Positions 27,873 to 35,980 of a stretch of 64,000 nucleotides of DNA are shown in pieces (positions within the stretch are counted from its first letter, which is position 1; the number at the start of each line of letters is the position of its first letter). The notes beneath the pieces are model-generated. The model did not search any database and had not been told where the DNA came from. It saw only the letters and a program-made list of their open reading frames with translations. This DNA is from Agarivorans gilvus (GTDB lineage: Bacteria; Pseudomonadota; Gammaproteobacteria; Enterobacterales; Celerinatantimonadaceae): contig NZ_CP013021.1 in NCBI RefSeq assembly GCF_001420915.1, positions 3,444,501 to 3,508,500 on the forward strand, given 5' to 3'. The position numbers and the translations under genes are program-made.

Positions 27873-28666
27873 TAGTTGAAACTCTGAGCTTCACCTGGGA
27901 ATTCACCCGAGGCGACTTGATTGAGATAAAGGCTGATTGCACTGCGAATATCCCCTGTTTCGGCTAAGAAATTCTTAGAAAACTTAGGGATGTGTCCCTT
28001 GCTGATACCAAAGGCATCATGCATTACTAAAATTTGGCCATCGGTGACATTGCCCGCGCCAATGCCAATCACTGGTATGCTTAAGGCCTCGGTAATTTGC
28101 TTGGCCAGCTGAGTGGGAACACACTCTACAACTAACAGTTGGATGCCCGCGGCTTCTAAGGCTTTAGCGTGATCAATCATTTGCTGCGCTTGTTGCTCAC
28201 CGCGCCCTTGCACTTTATAACCACCAAATAGGTGAACCGATTGAGGAGTTAGCCCTAGGTGGCCACAAACGGGTACGCCGCGCTCTACCAAGCCCTTAAT
28301 GGTAGGGCTTAGCCATTCACCACCTTCCAATTTGACCATTTGCGCGCCAGCTTGCATCAGCTGAGCGGCGTTTTGGTAACTTTGTTCTGGAGTGGCATAA
28401 GACATAAACGGCATGTCGGCTACGATCATGGCTTTGTTGGTGCCTCGAGCCACACAGCGAGTATGGTAGGCGATGTCGTCAATGGTGACGGCTAGGGTAT
28501 CGTTGTGTCCCTGTAATACCATGCCCAAGGAGTCACCGATCAGCAACAAGTGCATGCCAAGCTCATCAAATAAAGCGGCAAAGCTGGCGTCATAGGCGGT
28601 GATACAGGAAAATTTCTCGTTGTTTTGCTTGAATTTTTGTAGTTGAGAAACTGTAATTCTGCTCAT
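27872..28666 (-). CDS. panB: 3-methyl-2-oxobutanoate hydroxymethyltransferase
   Basis: First step of the pantoate branch: transfers a hydroxymethyl group from methylene-tetrahydrofolate to ketoisovalerate. It has 264 residues, the normal length. Seen are [14 protein letters not shown], the metal-binding Asp in [13 protein letters not shown], and [15 protein letters not shown]. First gene of panBCD; folK ends 55 bases upstream, so it may share the folate operon's transcript, fittingly since it uses a folate cofactor. Confidence 0.97.
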   Translation of the reverse strand: MSRITVSQLQKFKQNNEKFSCITAYDASFAALFDELGMHLLLIGDSLGMVLQGHNDTLAVTIDDIAYHTRCVARGTNKAMIVADMPFMSYATPEQSYQNAAQLMQAGAQMVKLEGGEWLSPTIKGLVERGVPVCGHLGLTPQSVHLFGGYKVQGRGEQQAQQMIDHAKALEAAGIQLLVVECVPTQLAKQITEALSIPVIGIGAGNVTDGQILVMHDAFGISKGHIPKFSKNFLAETGDIRSAISLYLNQVASGEFPGEAQSFN

Positions 28667-28721
28667 AGTTGGTTACCGTTTACTTCGCATCTGGAAGTAA
28701 ATTATCTAGTGAATATGCTCA

Positions 28722-29222
28722 TCAAGCCCAATCTTGAGGGCGTTTGAAAATTTCTAATCCGTTATTATCGATAGATTCTGCTAGTTGTGCCACCGAACTT
28801 CCATCGGGTAAGCACAAATCTGCGGCAATTTCAGCGAGCGGTAATAATACAAACTCTCGTTGCTTCATTCCATAGTGTGGAATGCTTAGCCGAGGTGTAT
28901 CGATCACTTCCTGGTCGTAAAGCAGAATATCAAGATCTAAGGTTCTAGGCCCCCAGCGTTGCTGTTTACGAACGCGGCCTTGTTGCTGTTCGATATCTTG
29001 AGTGAAATCGAGTAGCTCTAAGGGAGATAACTCGGTGCTAATATGTAATACCGCGTTAAGGTAGTCGGGTTGATCTTGTGGACCCATGGGGCGACTGCGG
29101 TAGAGCGATGACGCAGCCAGCAAGTTAATTTGCTGGCTGGCGGCAAGGGTTTGTCTCGCCGCTATTGCCTGTTGAAGTGGTTCGACTAAGTTGCTACCTA
29201 GTGCGAGAAAACAATGGCTCAT
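28722..29222 (-). CDS. folK: 6-hydroxymethyl-7,8-dihydropterin pyrophosphokinase
   Basis: Folate synthesis enzyme that pyrophosphorylates hydroxymethyldihydropterin. The 166-residue protein has the family start LALGSNLVEP, substrate loop YRSRPMGPQDQPDYLNAV and the signature RWGPRTLDLDILLYD with the two metal-binding Asp. Start overlaps the pcnB stop by four bases (ATGA), as in the conserved pcnB-folK pair. Confidence 0.96.
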   Translation of the reverse strand: MSHCFLALGSNLVEPLQQAIAARQTLAASQQINLLAASSLYRSRPMGPQDQPDYLNAVLHISTELSPLELLDFTQDIEQQQGRVRKQQRWGPRTLDLDILLYDQEVIDTPRLSIPHYGMKQREFVLLPLAEIAADLCLPDGSSVAQLAESIDNNGLEIFKRPQDWA

Positions 29223-30598
29223 GATTCGTTAGAAGGCTTTTTAGGTTTACGACGACGGCGCTTATTGTTGCGCCCCGCGCTTTTGTTGAGCTCACGAACC
29301 ATGCTGTTACGCCCTTGTTCGTTACTGCGTTGCCATTGTTGCCACCATTGAGCCAGCTCGCCTAGTTGTGTATCTTGGCTAGCCTTGGCCCGCAATTCCA
29401 AGAAGTCAAAGGCTGCTCTAAAGCGTGGATGGCTAAAGGTTTGGAAGGCGCGTTTGCCAAAACGGCGGTCCAGTCGAGACTGCAACTGCCAAATCTCTCT
29501 AACCCCAGTCGTGAAGCGTTTAGGTATTGCGATACTCTTACATTGTTCACTTAGTACCCAGTTCATGGCCATAGCCATGGCATCATGTTCACCCAATGAC
29601 AGCTCGATTAATAGCTCATCTTTTTTGATTTCCAGCAGCGGCCATAGTAACGCGGCAAAGATGAAGGCCGGAGTCACTTTTTGCTCACCGCGAACTCGTT
29701 TATCGGTGCTAGCCAGCGCCATTAAGATAAAGCGTAGTTCGGGAGCATCTTCATCCCATTGTTGGAGCAAAGGCTTCAATAAGGGGAATAAGGGGTAGAG
29801 TAACTGGGTTTGCGCCAGCATCTTGAAGGTTTCTTTACCTTCGCCACTTAACAGCAGCTTAAGGCTTTCTTCAAACAAACGCGCTGCAGGTATGTCTTTT
29901 AATAAATGACCGTATTCGGCAATCGGCGCAAGGCTTTCTGGCGCGATATCGAAATCTAATTTGACTGCAAAGCGCACTGCTCTGAGCATCCGTACCGGAT
30001 CTTCGCGGTAACGGGTTTCTGGGTCACCGATCAGTTGTAAGCGTCGCTCGGCAATGTCGCCAATGCCGCCAGCAAAGTCGACTACCGAGAAATCGGCGAT
30101 GTTGTAATACAGTGCATTTACTGTGAAGTCGCGGCGTTCGGCATCTTCTTCGATGCTGCCATAGACGTTATCACGTAATAGCATGCCTTCGTCACTGCGT
30201 TTAGAATCGGTATTGGCTTGCTCACTATCGTGGTGACCACGGAAGGTAGCCACTTCGATAATCTCTCGACCAAATAGAATATGGGCAAGACGAAAGCGGC
30301 GGCCCACTAGGCGGCAATTTCGGAATAAGGCCTTGATTTGCTCAGGGGTGGCATTGGTGGCGATATCGAAGTCTTTTGGCTGTTTGCCCAAAAGTAAGTC
30401 GCGAACACCACCACCTACCAAGTAGGCTTGATAACCGGACTTGTGTAGACGGTATAAAACCTTAAGGGCATTTTCGCTAATGTCTTGACGTGAAATATTG
30501 TGCTCGGCACGCGGAATCACTTGTTGCTCTATAGTCACTGCTTGCTTGCTATTCGGCTTGATGATCCGTTTATATACCTTGGCCAGTTTACGTAAAAT
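29219..30598 (-). CDS. pcnB: Poly(A) polymerase I, probable ATT start
   Basis: Adds poly(A) tails to RNA, promoting decay of mRNA and small RNAs. The nucleotidyltransferase core has LVGGGVRDLLLG and the catalytic KDFDIATNA Asp pair; the C-terminus is strongly basic (NNKRRRRKPKKP) for RNA binding. The first conventional in-frame start is GTG at 30538, which lacks a ribosome binding site and cuts into the N-terminus. In-frame sequence upstream (RKLAKVYKRIIKPN) looks like the basic N-terminus of other PcnB proteins and begins at ATT (30598), five bases after AAGGGGG. E. coli pcnB is reported to use AUU, so that start is annotated; it gives 459 residues against 465 in E. coli. Confidence 0.9.
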   Translation of the reverse strand: MLRKLAKVYKRIIKPNSKQAVTIEQQVIPRAEHNISRQDISENALKVLYRLHKSGYQAYLVGGGVRDLLLGKQPKDFDIATNATPEQIKALFRNCRLVGRRFRLAHILFGREIIEVATFRGHHDSEQANTDSKRSDEGMLLRDNVYGSIEEDAERRDFTVNALYYNIADFSVVDFAGGIGDIAERRLQLIGDPETRYREDPVRMLRAVRFAVKLDFDIAPESLAPIAEYGHLLKDIPAARLFEESLKLLLSGEGKETFKMLAQTQLLYPLFPLLKPLLQQWDEDAPELRFILMALASTDKRVRGEQKVTPAFIFAALLWPLLEIKKDELLIELSLGEHDAMAMAMNWVLSEQCKSIAIPKRFTTGVREIWQLQSRLDRRFGKRAFQTFSHPRFRAAFDFLELRAKASQDTQLGELAQWWQQWQRSNEQGRNSMVRELNKSAGRNNKRRRRKPKKPSNES

Positions 30599-30683
30599 GG
30601 TTGCCCCCTTGAGCGCACTATACCTAGATGGTGAAAAATAAGGCGCTAATATAGCTTTTTTAGCAAGAAATACAACTTATTCA

Positions 30684-31556
30684 CTAGCTGTTTAACGAGA
30701 TTTTGGGCAGTGTTGCCAGCTGCCAATTCGCCACAGCCTTGTCTACTATTTGCTCACAGCTTAGCTCAATCCATTGGCTTTCGTTGGCTTGCCCTAGATA
30801 ATTCAAGGCTTTTAGCAATAGTTGCTGATTTTGTTTTCCCGAAATGGAAGGGGCATGGTTTTGCTTGCTTAGCTTATTGCCGTGTTGGTCGAGTACCAGT
30901 GGTAAATGCAAGTAGGCTGGTGCTGGTAGGGCTAAGCGTTGAAAAATAGCGATTTGTTTACCAGTGGTATACAGCAGATCGGCTCCTCTCACTACCTCGG
31001 TAATGCCTTGGTCGGCATCATCTAAGCTGACAGCCAAGTTATAGGCATACAGGCCATCGCGGCGTTTAATGATGAAGTCTTCTGCGGCTTCTGCGGCAGG
31101 CAGTTGTACTTCGCCATAGACTTGGTCGTGGAAGTGGTAAATCGCTTGCTGATTATCAAAACGCAGCGCTAAACCGTCACCACTGAGCTGTTTGTTTCTA
31201 CAATGGCCAAGATAAACGCCGCCAGAAGCTTTGATTTGTTTACGAGTGCATTGGCAGTAGTAGGCTTGTTGTTGGCTTAGCCAATATTCAATTTGCTCTT
31301 GGTAGCGCTTAAGCTGCTGACTTTGGTAGCGTACTTCGCCATCCCAATATAAGCCAAACTGTTCCAATTGCTTTTGAATTAAGTCACTGGCGCCAGCTTG
31401 TTCGCGCGGCGGGTCAATATCTTCAATTCGAAGTAACCATTGGCCTTGCTGGGAGCGGGCTTGTAAATAACTGCCGAGGGCGGCAACTAAGGAGCCTAAG
31501 TGTAAAGGGCCTGAGGGGGAAGGGGCAAAGCGGCCTATGTAGGGCTTAGTTGTCAT
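30684..31556 (-). CDS. gluQ: Glutamyl-queuosine tRNA(Asp) synthetase
   Basis: Truncated GluRS paralogue (290 residues) lacking the anticodon-binding domain; it attaches glutamate to the queuosine of tRNA-Asp. RFAPSPSGPLHLGSLVAALG holds the HIGH-like signature, KLSKQNHA the KMSKS-like loop, and YCQCTRKQIK with GHC supplies the zinc cysteines. It follows dksA, as in E. coli, where a terminator between the two limits its expression; a comparable hairpin is present here. Confidence 0.96.
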   Translation of the reverse strand: MTTKPYIGRFAPSPSGPLHLGSLVAALGSYLQARSQQGQWLLRIEDIDPPREQAGASDLIQKQLEQFGLYWDGEVRYQSQQLKRYQEQIEYWLSQQQAYYCQCTRKQIKASGGVYLGHCRNKQLSGDGLALRFDNQQAIYHFHDQVYGEVQLPAAEAAEDFIIKRRDGLYAYNLAVSLDDADQGITEVVRGADLLYTTGKQIAIFQRLALPAPAYLHLPLVLDQHGNKLSKQNHAPSISGKQNQQLLLKALNYLGQANESQWIELSCEQIVDKAVANWQLATLPKISLNS

Positions 31557-31578
31557 GATGAATACTTAACAATAACAA

Positions 31579-31614
31579 GCCAAGCAGTTACCACGGCAAA
31601 TGGTAACTGCTGGC
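31579..31614 (-). terminator. Stem-loop between dksA and gluQ
   Basis: AGCAGTTACCA / TGGTAACTGCT, 11 perfect pairs extended by GCCA/TGGC past a one-base bulge, seven-base loop, followed leftward by a T-rich stretch (TTGTTATTGTT). Leaky termination here would give high dksA and low gluQ, as described for E. coli. Confidence 0.65.
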
Positions 31615-31626
31615 TGGTAAGTTCGC

Positions 31627-32070
31627 TTAGCCGACTAATTGTTTCTCTTTAATTTCGGCTAGCGTTTTACAGTCGATGCATAAATCAGCTGTAGGGCGCG
31701 CCTCTAAGCGGCGGATCCCAATTTCTACTCCGCAGGCCTCGCAGAAGCCGAAGTCTTCATCAAGCTTTAACAAGGTCTTCTCAATTTTCTTGATCAGCTT
31801 GCGTTCGCGGTCGCGAGTACGAAGTTCAAGGCTGAATTCTTCCTCTTGAGCTGCGCGGTCCACTGGATCAGGGAAATTAGCCGCTTCATCTTTCATGTGC
31901 GTTACTGTACGGTCAACTTCTTCACGAAGTTGGTTACGCCACGCTTCAAGAATAGTGCGGAAGTGGTCTAACTGAGCATCGTTCATGTACTCTTCGCCAG
32001 GCTGAGCTTGATACGGTTCAACCCCTGCGATAGAGAGCACACCTAGTGTTTTCTTTTTGCCGTCTGGCAT
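31627..32070 (-). CDS. dksA: RNA polymerase-binding transcription factor DksA
   Basis: Binds the RNA polymerase secondary channel and, with ppGpp, adjusts rRNA and amino-acid promoters. 147 residues. The coiled-coil tip Asp residues are in DPVDRAAQ; the zinc finger is CEACG ... CIDC. The start at 32070 ([10 protein letters not shown]) is chosen because it has GGGAGAG just upstream and matches the family length; a longer frame to 32154 is noise that reads through the promoter region. Confidence 0.96.
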   Translation of the reverse strand: MPDGKKKTLGVLSIAGVEPYQAQPGEEYMNDAQLDHFRTILEAWRNQLREEVDRTVTHMKDEAANFPDPVDRAAQEEEFSLELRTRDRERKLIKKIEKTLLKLDEDFGFCEACGVEIGIRRLEARPTADLCIDCKTLAEIKEKQLVG

Positions 32071-32136
32071 ACTTCTCTCCCAAATTCCGTGCGACTTTTT
32101 TCGATAAAACAGTCGAGGATGTAAATTAGGCGGGTA

Positions 32137-32165
32137 TCTATAGCAGAAAGGCAAACGTACCGCAA
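32137..32165 (-). promoter_or_regulatory. Probable sigma-70 promoter of dksA
   Basis: Leftward -35 TTGCGG and -10 TATAGA separated by exactly 17 bases, about 60 bases upstream of the dksA ribosome binding site. The match is moderate at -35 and good at -10. Confidence 0.5.
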
Positions 32166-32509
32166 ATGAATTGCTGATAATTTGCTAATCCCGCCTAAGC
32201 TAGGTAAAAGAATTAGACCTATATGTTTATTTTTTGATCACCCCTTGGTTGGTATTGGAGCTGGATGTTCATTCACAAAAATGTAACTTTTCATATCTAA
32301 TCATCTAGCTGCAAATCGCCGTGAATGCCAGTTTTCACTAAGGGATAATGTTCAGTCTGAGCTGTACACCGAATATTACAAAAAAACTATGTGCTAACAG
32401 TGAAAGGGCCGCTGATGCGGCTAAATTGTTAAGCGATGTTTCTCTGCTTAAGGGAGTTGTTCGTTAAGCCTTTTATTAGCCCTATGGACTGGCCTTACTT
32501 CATGCTGAT
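32166..32509. other. Intergenic region between sfsA and dksA without a gene
   Basis: About 340 AT-rich bases. Small inverted repeats occur at about 32407-32424 (GCCGC / GCGGC) and 32428-32450 (TTAAGC / GCTTAA), possibly the end of the sfsA transcript; neither has a T-tract. No convincing open frame or RNA gene was seen. Confidence 0.5.
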
Positions 32510-33175
32510 TTACTTTGAGGGAGTACCGACAAATTCAAAACATTGGCGTAAGTCCGGCTTATAACACAGCACCTCTACGCCCGCCTTCTGGGCTTTTTCC
32601 AGTAATTCAGCATACTTTGGGTCAATGTGTTGGGCGGCTTTAACCGAAGTGATGCCGCTATGCAAAATGGCGAATAGCAGCACTGCGCGATGGCCGGCTT
32701 CGACAATTTTAATTAATTCCAGCAGGTGTTTTTGACCACGTTGAGTAACGGTATCGGGGAAGTAACCTTGAGCGTTTTCCAGTAAGGTGCAGCTTTTTAC
32801 CTCAACAAAACAGGTCTCATTGTCGCGGCTTAGCATGAAATCAATACGGCTATCACCATATTTAACTTCAGCTTGTACTTGGTAGCCTGATAAGGACTCG
32901 ATCTGGCCCGCACGCAGGGCATTGCCGACAAACTCATTGGCTCTGGCGGTATTCACACAAATCAGTCCATCACGCTCGGTGAGTTCCCAAGTGTGCTGAT
33001 ATTTGCGTTTAGGGTTGTCACTAGTGCTGTACCAAATCTTATCTCCTTCGCTGCCGCAGTTGGTCATTGCTCCGGTATTGGGTACGTAAATTGTGCTGCT
33101 GTGCTGGCCTATTTGCACATCGGCGAGGAAACGCTTGTAGCGCTTAATTAGTATTGCGGGTTTAACTTTGATCAT
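32510..33175 (-). CDS. sfsA: SfsA family DNA/RNA-binding nuclease-like protein
   Basis: A 221-residue SfsA protein (sugar fermentation stimulation A), first noted as a maltose-metabolism effector in E. coli. Family marks are [13 protein letters not shown] near the start, [12 protein letters not shown], and a PD-(D/E)XK-like core IDFMLS...[10 protein letters not shown], which suggests nuclease ancestry; the biochemical role is unsettled. The ATG at 33175 is used; a GTG three codons earlier is an alternative. It lies upstream of dksA on the same strand as in E. coli. Confidence 0.93.
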   Translation of the reverse strand: MIKVKPAILIKRYKRFLADVQIGQHSSTIYVPNTGAMTNCGSEGDKIWYSTSDNPKRKYQHTWELTERDGLICVNTARANEFVGNALRAGQIESLSGYQVQAEVKYGDSRIDFMLSRDNETCFVEVKSCTLLENAQGYFPDTVTQRGQKHLLELIKIVEAGHRAVLLFAILHSGITSVKAAQHIDPKYAELLEKAQKAGVEVLCYKPDLRQCFEFVGTPSK

Positions 33176-33354
33176 TAAGCTCACTTAAATGTGCGGTATC
33201 TGCAGCGCATCCAGCCGCTAAGCTAAACGCGTATTTTCATAATGGGCATGCTAACACCTAAAGTAGGCTGCTTAGAAGGGCTGAAGATAACTTGGGTCGC
33301 CGAGCGGCTTTCGCTACACTAGGCGCGTTTATATTATGATTTTAAGGACTGACC

Positions 33355-35820
33355 TTGAGTGCATTGCCCATAGCTCAATTGTTTCCCGAGTTATTAGCCA
33401 AACTTAACCAGCAGCGACAATTTGTGATTGGTGCTCCTCCAGGGGCGGGCAAGTCCACCGCCTTGCCTTTAATGCTGCTACAACAAGCTAAGTTGCCGGG
33501 TAAAATTATTTTGCTCGAGCCGCGGCGTTTGGCGGCGCGCAATATTGCTCAGTTTCTTGCTTCTCAATTAGCCGAGCCGCTAGGGCAAACGGTGGGTTAT
33601 CAAATGCGTGGCGAGCAGCGCTTATCGGCGAATACCCGTTTGGTGGTGGTAACCGAGGGGATCCTAACCCGCTTGATTCAAAATGATCCCGAGCTTAGCG
33701 ATGTGGCGATGATTATTTTTGATGAGTTTCATGAGCGCAGCATACATGCCGACTTAGGTTTGGCCTTGAGCTTGGAAGTTCAGCAAGTGTTTAAGCCGGA
33801 ACTTAAATTGATGCTGATGTCGGCCACTTTAGAAAACCAGGCTTTATTGTCACTACTGCCTGAGGCGCTAGTGCTAGAAAGTGCTGGGCGCAGTTTTCCG
33901 ATTAGCTATAGCTATCACCCGATAAAACGCGATTGGCAGTGGGCCGATAACTTGGCTCAATTGGTATTGCTGGCGGCGCAACAGCAAAGTGGCAGCATCT
34001 TGGTATTTTTACCGGGTAATGCTGAAATTCGCCAATTAGCAGAACGCCTGAGTGGGCGCTTGCCAGATGAACTGAGCTTACATCAGCTCTATGGTAAGTT
34101 GAGTTTGGCCGAGCAACAGGCGGCGATTGAGCCCGCAGAAGCGGGGCGGCGTAAACTGGTGTTGGCGACCAACATTGCCGAAACCAGTTTAACCATTGAG
34201 GGTATCTCTTGTGTGATAGACAGTGGTTTGGAGCGTCAGGCTAGTTATCACGCCAGTAGTGGAACCACCCGCTTGCAAACTAAAATGATTTGCAAGGCCT
34301 CGGCGATTCAGCGCGCTGGACGGGCAGGGCGTTTGCAGGCTGGACATTGTTATCGCGCCTATAGCGAAGAGCAATTAAACCATCGCCCCTTTGCCAATCC
34401 GCCGGAGATAACTCGCAGTGAGCTAAGCCGTTTGCTGATTGAGTTACAGCAGTGGGGAGCCGAAGCCGAGGACTTACAATGGTTGGATCTGCCGCCCGCT
34501 GCCCATTTGGCGCAAGCGCGCGAGTTGTTAAGCGAGCTTGGTCTAGTCTCTCAAGGCCGCTTGAGCAAAGCTGCTCAGCAGCTGGGGGCGAGTGGTTTAG
34601 CGCCACGTAGTGTGGCCATGTTGCAGCAAGCGCAGTCTTGGCAACAGCAGCTATCGCAGCCCGGACTGTTGTGGCGAGCCTGTGAATTAGCCGCCTTATT
34701 GGATGTGAGTGGGCCGCTTGCTAATGGCTCGCTAACTCAGGCTTTATTGCAATTAAAAGGGGCGCAAAAACAGCAGTATCAGCAGCAGCTTTCTCGCCTC
34801 GCTCAGCGTTTTAAGAGCCAGCCCGCGGTTAGCGTTGCCGAGTATTGGGATGGCTTACTATTGGCGCAGGCCTTTCCTGATAGGATCGCGCTAAAACGCC
34901 AAGGGCACAGTTACCATTGTAGTGGGGGTTTTGGCGTGGAGGTGGATCAACAACAGCATCACTTAGCTAAGCAAACAGCCTTGGTGGTGGTTGAACTGTT
35001 TTGGCCAGAAGGGCATAAGCAGGGCAAGGTGGCATTGGCCTGTGAGTTGGATTTGGCGCTGTTACAACAGTATCAACCCAGCCGCTTCACTACCCTGTTA
35101 CACTGTCAGTGGTCGGATAGCGCCAAGCGCATCGTGGTGGAGCAACAGCAGCGTTTGGCACAGCTAGTGCTCAGTAGCCAAGCGGCTGAGCAGGTGCCCG
35201 CAGAGTTAATAAGCCAAGCGTGGTTGAGGCAAATTAATAACAAGGGTTTTGGCTGGCTTCCTCTGGATGATAAGGCTCTAGCTTGGTTGGAACGAGTGCG
35301 CTGTGCTGAGCAATGGTTTAGCGAGTTGGGATTGGCTGATTTTAGCCAACAGGCCCTGCTTGATGATGCCGAAACTTGGCTGGCCTTGCAGTTACAGAGC
35401 TGCCGTAGTTGGCAGCAGTTGAAGGCGCTGGATTGGTTAGCAGCCTTAAAATCGCGGCTTACTTGGCAACAACAGCAGCAACTTGAGCAAGTGGTTCCCA
35501 GTCATTACTTAGCGCCTTCGGGGAATAAAGTGGCGATTCGTTATCAGCTTGGTCAAGCACCGGTGGTATCGATTAAGTTGCAAGAAATGTTTGGTCAGCC
35601 GCAATCCCCGATGCTGGGCAATAAAGTGGCTATTACCTTAGAGCTGCTCTCTCCGGGGGGGAAACCCTTGCAGTTGACCCAGGATTTAGCCAGCTTTTGG
35701 CAATCTGCCTATGTTGAAGTGAAAAAAGAAATGAAAGGGCGTTATCCTAAGCATCCTTGGCCAGATGATCCGGTGGCGGCGCAGGCTACGCATAAAACTA
35801 AACGTCAGTTGGCTCGTTAG
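33355..35820 (+). CDS. hrpB: ATP-dependent helicase HrpB (DEAH family)
   Basis: An 821-residue DEAH-box helicase of the bacterial HrpB group. Motif I is GAPPGAGKST (about 24-33), motif II DEFHER, motif III MSATLEN, motif V/VI NIAETSLTI and QRAGRAGR; the HrpB-specific C-terminal domain ends with the GRYPKHPWPDDP motif. The substrate in most bacteria is not known; an mRNA-processing role has been described in Borrelia. The start is TTG at 33355, with AAGGA seven bases before it. Rich in Gln (many CAG/CAA runs), like neighbouring genes. Confidence 0.94.
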   Translation: MSALPIAQLFPELLAKLNQQRQFVIGAPPGAGKSTALPLMLLQQAKLPGKIILLEPRRLAARNIAQFLASQLAEPLGQTVGYQMRGEQRLSANTRLVVVTEGILTRLIQNDPELSDVAMIIFDEFHERSIHADLGLALSLEVQQVFKPELKLMLMSATLENQALLSLLPEALVLESAGRSFPISYSYHPIKRDWQWADNLAQLVLLAAQQQSGSILVFLPGNAEIRQLAERLSGRLPDELSLHQLYGKLSLAEQQAAIEPAEAGRRKLVLATNIAETSLTIEGISCVIDSGLERQASYHASSGTTRLQTKMICKASAIQRAGRAGRLQAGHCYRAYSEEQLNHRPFANPPEITRSELSRLLIELQQWGAEAEDLQWLDLPPAAHLAQARELLSELGLVSQGRLSKAAQQLGASGLAPRSVAMLQQAQSWQQQLSQPGLLWRACELAALLDVSGPLANGSLTQALLQLKGAQKQQYQQQLSRLAQRFKSQPAVSVAEYWDGLLLAQAFPDRIALKRQGHSYHCSGGFGVEVDQQQHHLAKQTALVVVELFWPEGHKQGKVALACELDLALLQQYQPSRFTTLLHCQWSDSAKRIVVEQQQRLAQLVLSSQAAEQVPAELISQAWLRQINNKGFGWLPLDDKALAWLERVRCAEQWFSELGLADFSQQALLDDAETWLALQLQSCRSWQQLKALDWLAALKSRLTWQQQQQLEQVVPSHYLAPSGNKVAIRYQLGQAPVVSIKLQEMFGQPQSPMLGNKVAITLELLSPGGKPLQLTQDLASFWQSAYVEVKKEMKGRYPKHPWPDDPVAAQATHKTKRQLAR

Positions 35821-35980
35821 TGCAACACTTAGCCATCGATTAAGCCCAGCCTATTTCTCTTAGTACTGGGCGATTTTCACTTAAAAAACCACCGCGGTGA
35901 GAGTATCCTAAGGCTTCCCCAAATGAAGCGACCTTAGCGTGGCTGGTGTTATCCATTCGTATTTTTAGTAGTAAGGCAAT

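Noticed and set aside
32071..32154. N-terminal extension of DksA (from 32154)
   Set aside because: It covers the predicted promoter and lacks family similarity; the ATG at 32070 has GGGAGAG just upstream.
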